Assembly: GCF_004303025.1 (NCBI RefSeq) | Contig: NZ_PJQW01000002.1 | Span: 1-64,000, forward strand | Direction: 5' to 3' | Source of the DNA: Flavobacterium sp. J27 | GTDB lineage: Bacteria; Bacteroidota; Bacteroidia; Flavobacteriales; Flavobacteriaceae | DNA length: 64,000 nt | Shown here: in pieces, positions 63,754 to 64,000 of the stretch | Numbering within the stretch: position 1 is the stretch's first letter | Layout: each line of letters begins with the position of its first letter | The notes under the pieces: model-generated | Database searches by the model: none | What the model saw: the letters and a program-made list of their open reading frames with translations, nothing else | Told to the model about the DNA's origin: nothing | Translations under genes and position numbers: made by a program

Positions 63754-64000
63754 TTATTCAACAACTACTTTTTGTGCGACTCCATCTTTTGTTTTTATAA
63801 AATAAATTCCTTTAGGGTAATTCATTTCTAAATTTTGTGTGTTTTCCTTTTCAATTAATTTTTTCCCAGTCATATCATATAAACTAACCGAAACAGTAGT
63901 GTTAAAATGAACAATTCCGTTTGTAGATGGATTAGGATAAACGAAAAAGGCATTGGTGTTTTCTGCGAAATTTGGAGTAGAAAGAACATCATTCGTAATT
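63754..64000 (-). CDS. C-terminal T9SS sorting domain of a secreted protein (partial)
   Basis: The last 82 codons of a gene entering from the right edge. They show the type A T9SS sorting domain: FFVYPNPSTNGIVHF, VSLYDMTGKKLIE, LEMNYPKGIYFIKTKDG, ending AQKVVVE. Such cargo is exported by the type IX secretion system and attached to or released from the surface. The catalytic or binding part lies outside the window, so the function of the protein cannot be given. Confidence 0.92.
   Translation of the reverse strand, partial: ITNDVLSTPNFAENTNAFFVYPNPSTNGIVHFNTTVSVSLYDMTGKKLIEKENTQNLEMNYPKGIYFIKTKDGVAQKVVVE

Noticed and set aside
1..64000. Search for tRNA, rRNA, CRISPR, insertion sequences and integrases
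   Set aside because: None seen. Shadow reading frames opposite prfA, icmF, pepD, mlaF and tamB were judged spurious because the opposite strand encodes the recognised protein.

Overview
The window comes from a low-GC member of the Bacteroidota, almost certainly Flavobacteriaceae (Flavobacterium or a close relative). The grounds are promoters of the TAnnTTTG type, paired tamL/tamB genes, DUF3810, DUF4421, DUF5723 and DUF4197 proteins, a fused acyl-CoA mutase, a C-terminal T9SS sorting domain at the right edge, and A-rich translation starts with little Shine-Dalgarno. The sequence is chromosomal and largely housekeeping. I see no rRNA, tRNA, CRISPR array, phage or insertion sequence.

Layout. 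0-2.2 kb: an ECF sigma factor operon with a membrane protein and a TraB/GumN protein. 2.2-7.2 kb: type II NADH dehydrogenase, a small secreted-protein pseudogene with three in-frame stops, a DUF3810 metalloprotease and dipeptidase pepD. 7.3-16.2 kb: an overlapping pair of unknown secreted proteins, a NagX-like membrane acyltransferase behind an AAAC repeat, an AraC/GyrI regulator, a hydrolase, a DUF748 protein and a DUF4421 protein. 16.3-22.7 kb: two parallel iron-uptake units, each a TonB-dependent siderophore receptor followed by a PepSY membrane protein, with similar promoters carrying Fur-like boxes. 22.7-25.2 kb: prfA and a DUF5723 protein. 25.3-35.5 kb: an envelope and stress cluster (lipoproteins, YtxH, a holin-like protein, an lmo0937-type peptide, an outer-membrane barrel, YihY, histidine kinase, lone receiver, AraC-type regulator, Mla lipid transporter). 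35.6-43.7 kb: tamL, tamB and a PAP2 phosphatase. 43.8-52 kb: an outer-membrane protein with a GAF protein, an HD-PycTM protein and a phosphoesterase/beta-barrel fusion. 52-56.3 kb: a second stress cluster (lipoprotein, MscS, AI-2E protein, CsbD, Dps, an orphan gene). 56.4-64 kb: pyrF, a B12-receptor-like protein, DUF4197, icmF, a 21-bp minisatellite, a DJ-1/PfpI protein and the tail of a T9SS cargo gene.

The main discovery is a shared promoter architecture. Nine promoters (eight transcription units, one with tandem promoters) carry two direct repeats of a half-site of the form AAATnRTRTAAn, exactly 21 bp apart. In every case the same fixed distance separates the proximal half-site from a TAnnTTTG-like -7 box, and I see no -33 TTTG. 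They drive Dps-CsbD, the Mla operon, the YtxH/lmo0937 operon, a lipoprotein, the PAP2 phosphatase, a divergent DUF6268/GAF pair, an orphan 117-aa gene and a DJ-1/PfpI protein. The arrangement is that of an AraC-type activator binding paired half-sites over the -35 region. An AraC-type protein encoded in the same cluster beside a histidine kinase and a receiver is the leading candidate. I read this as an envelope and general stress regulon.
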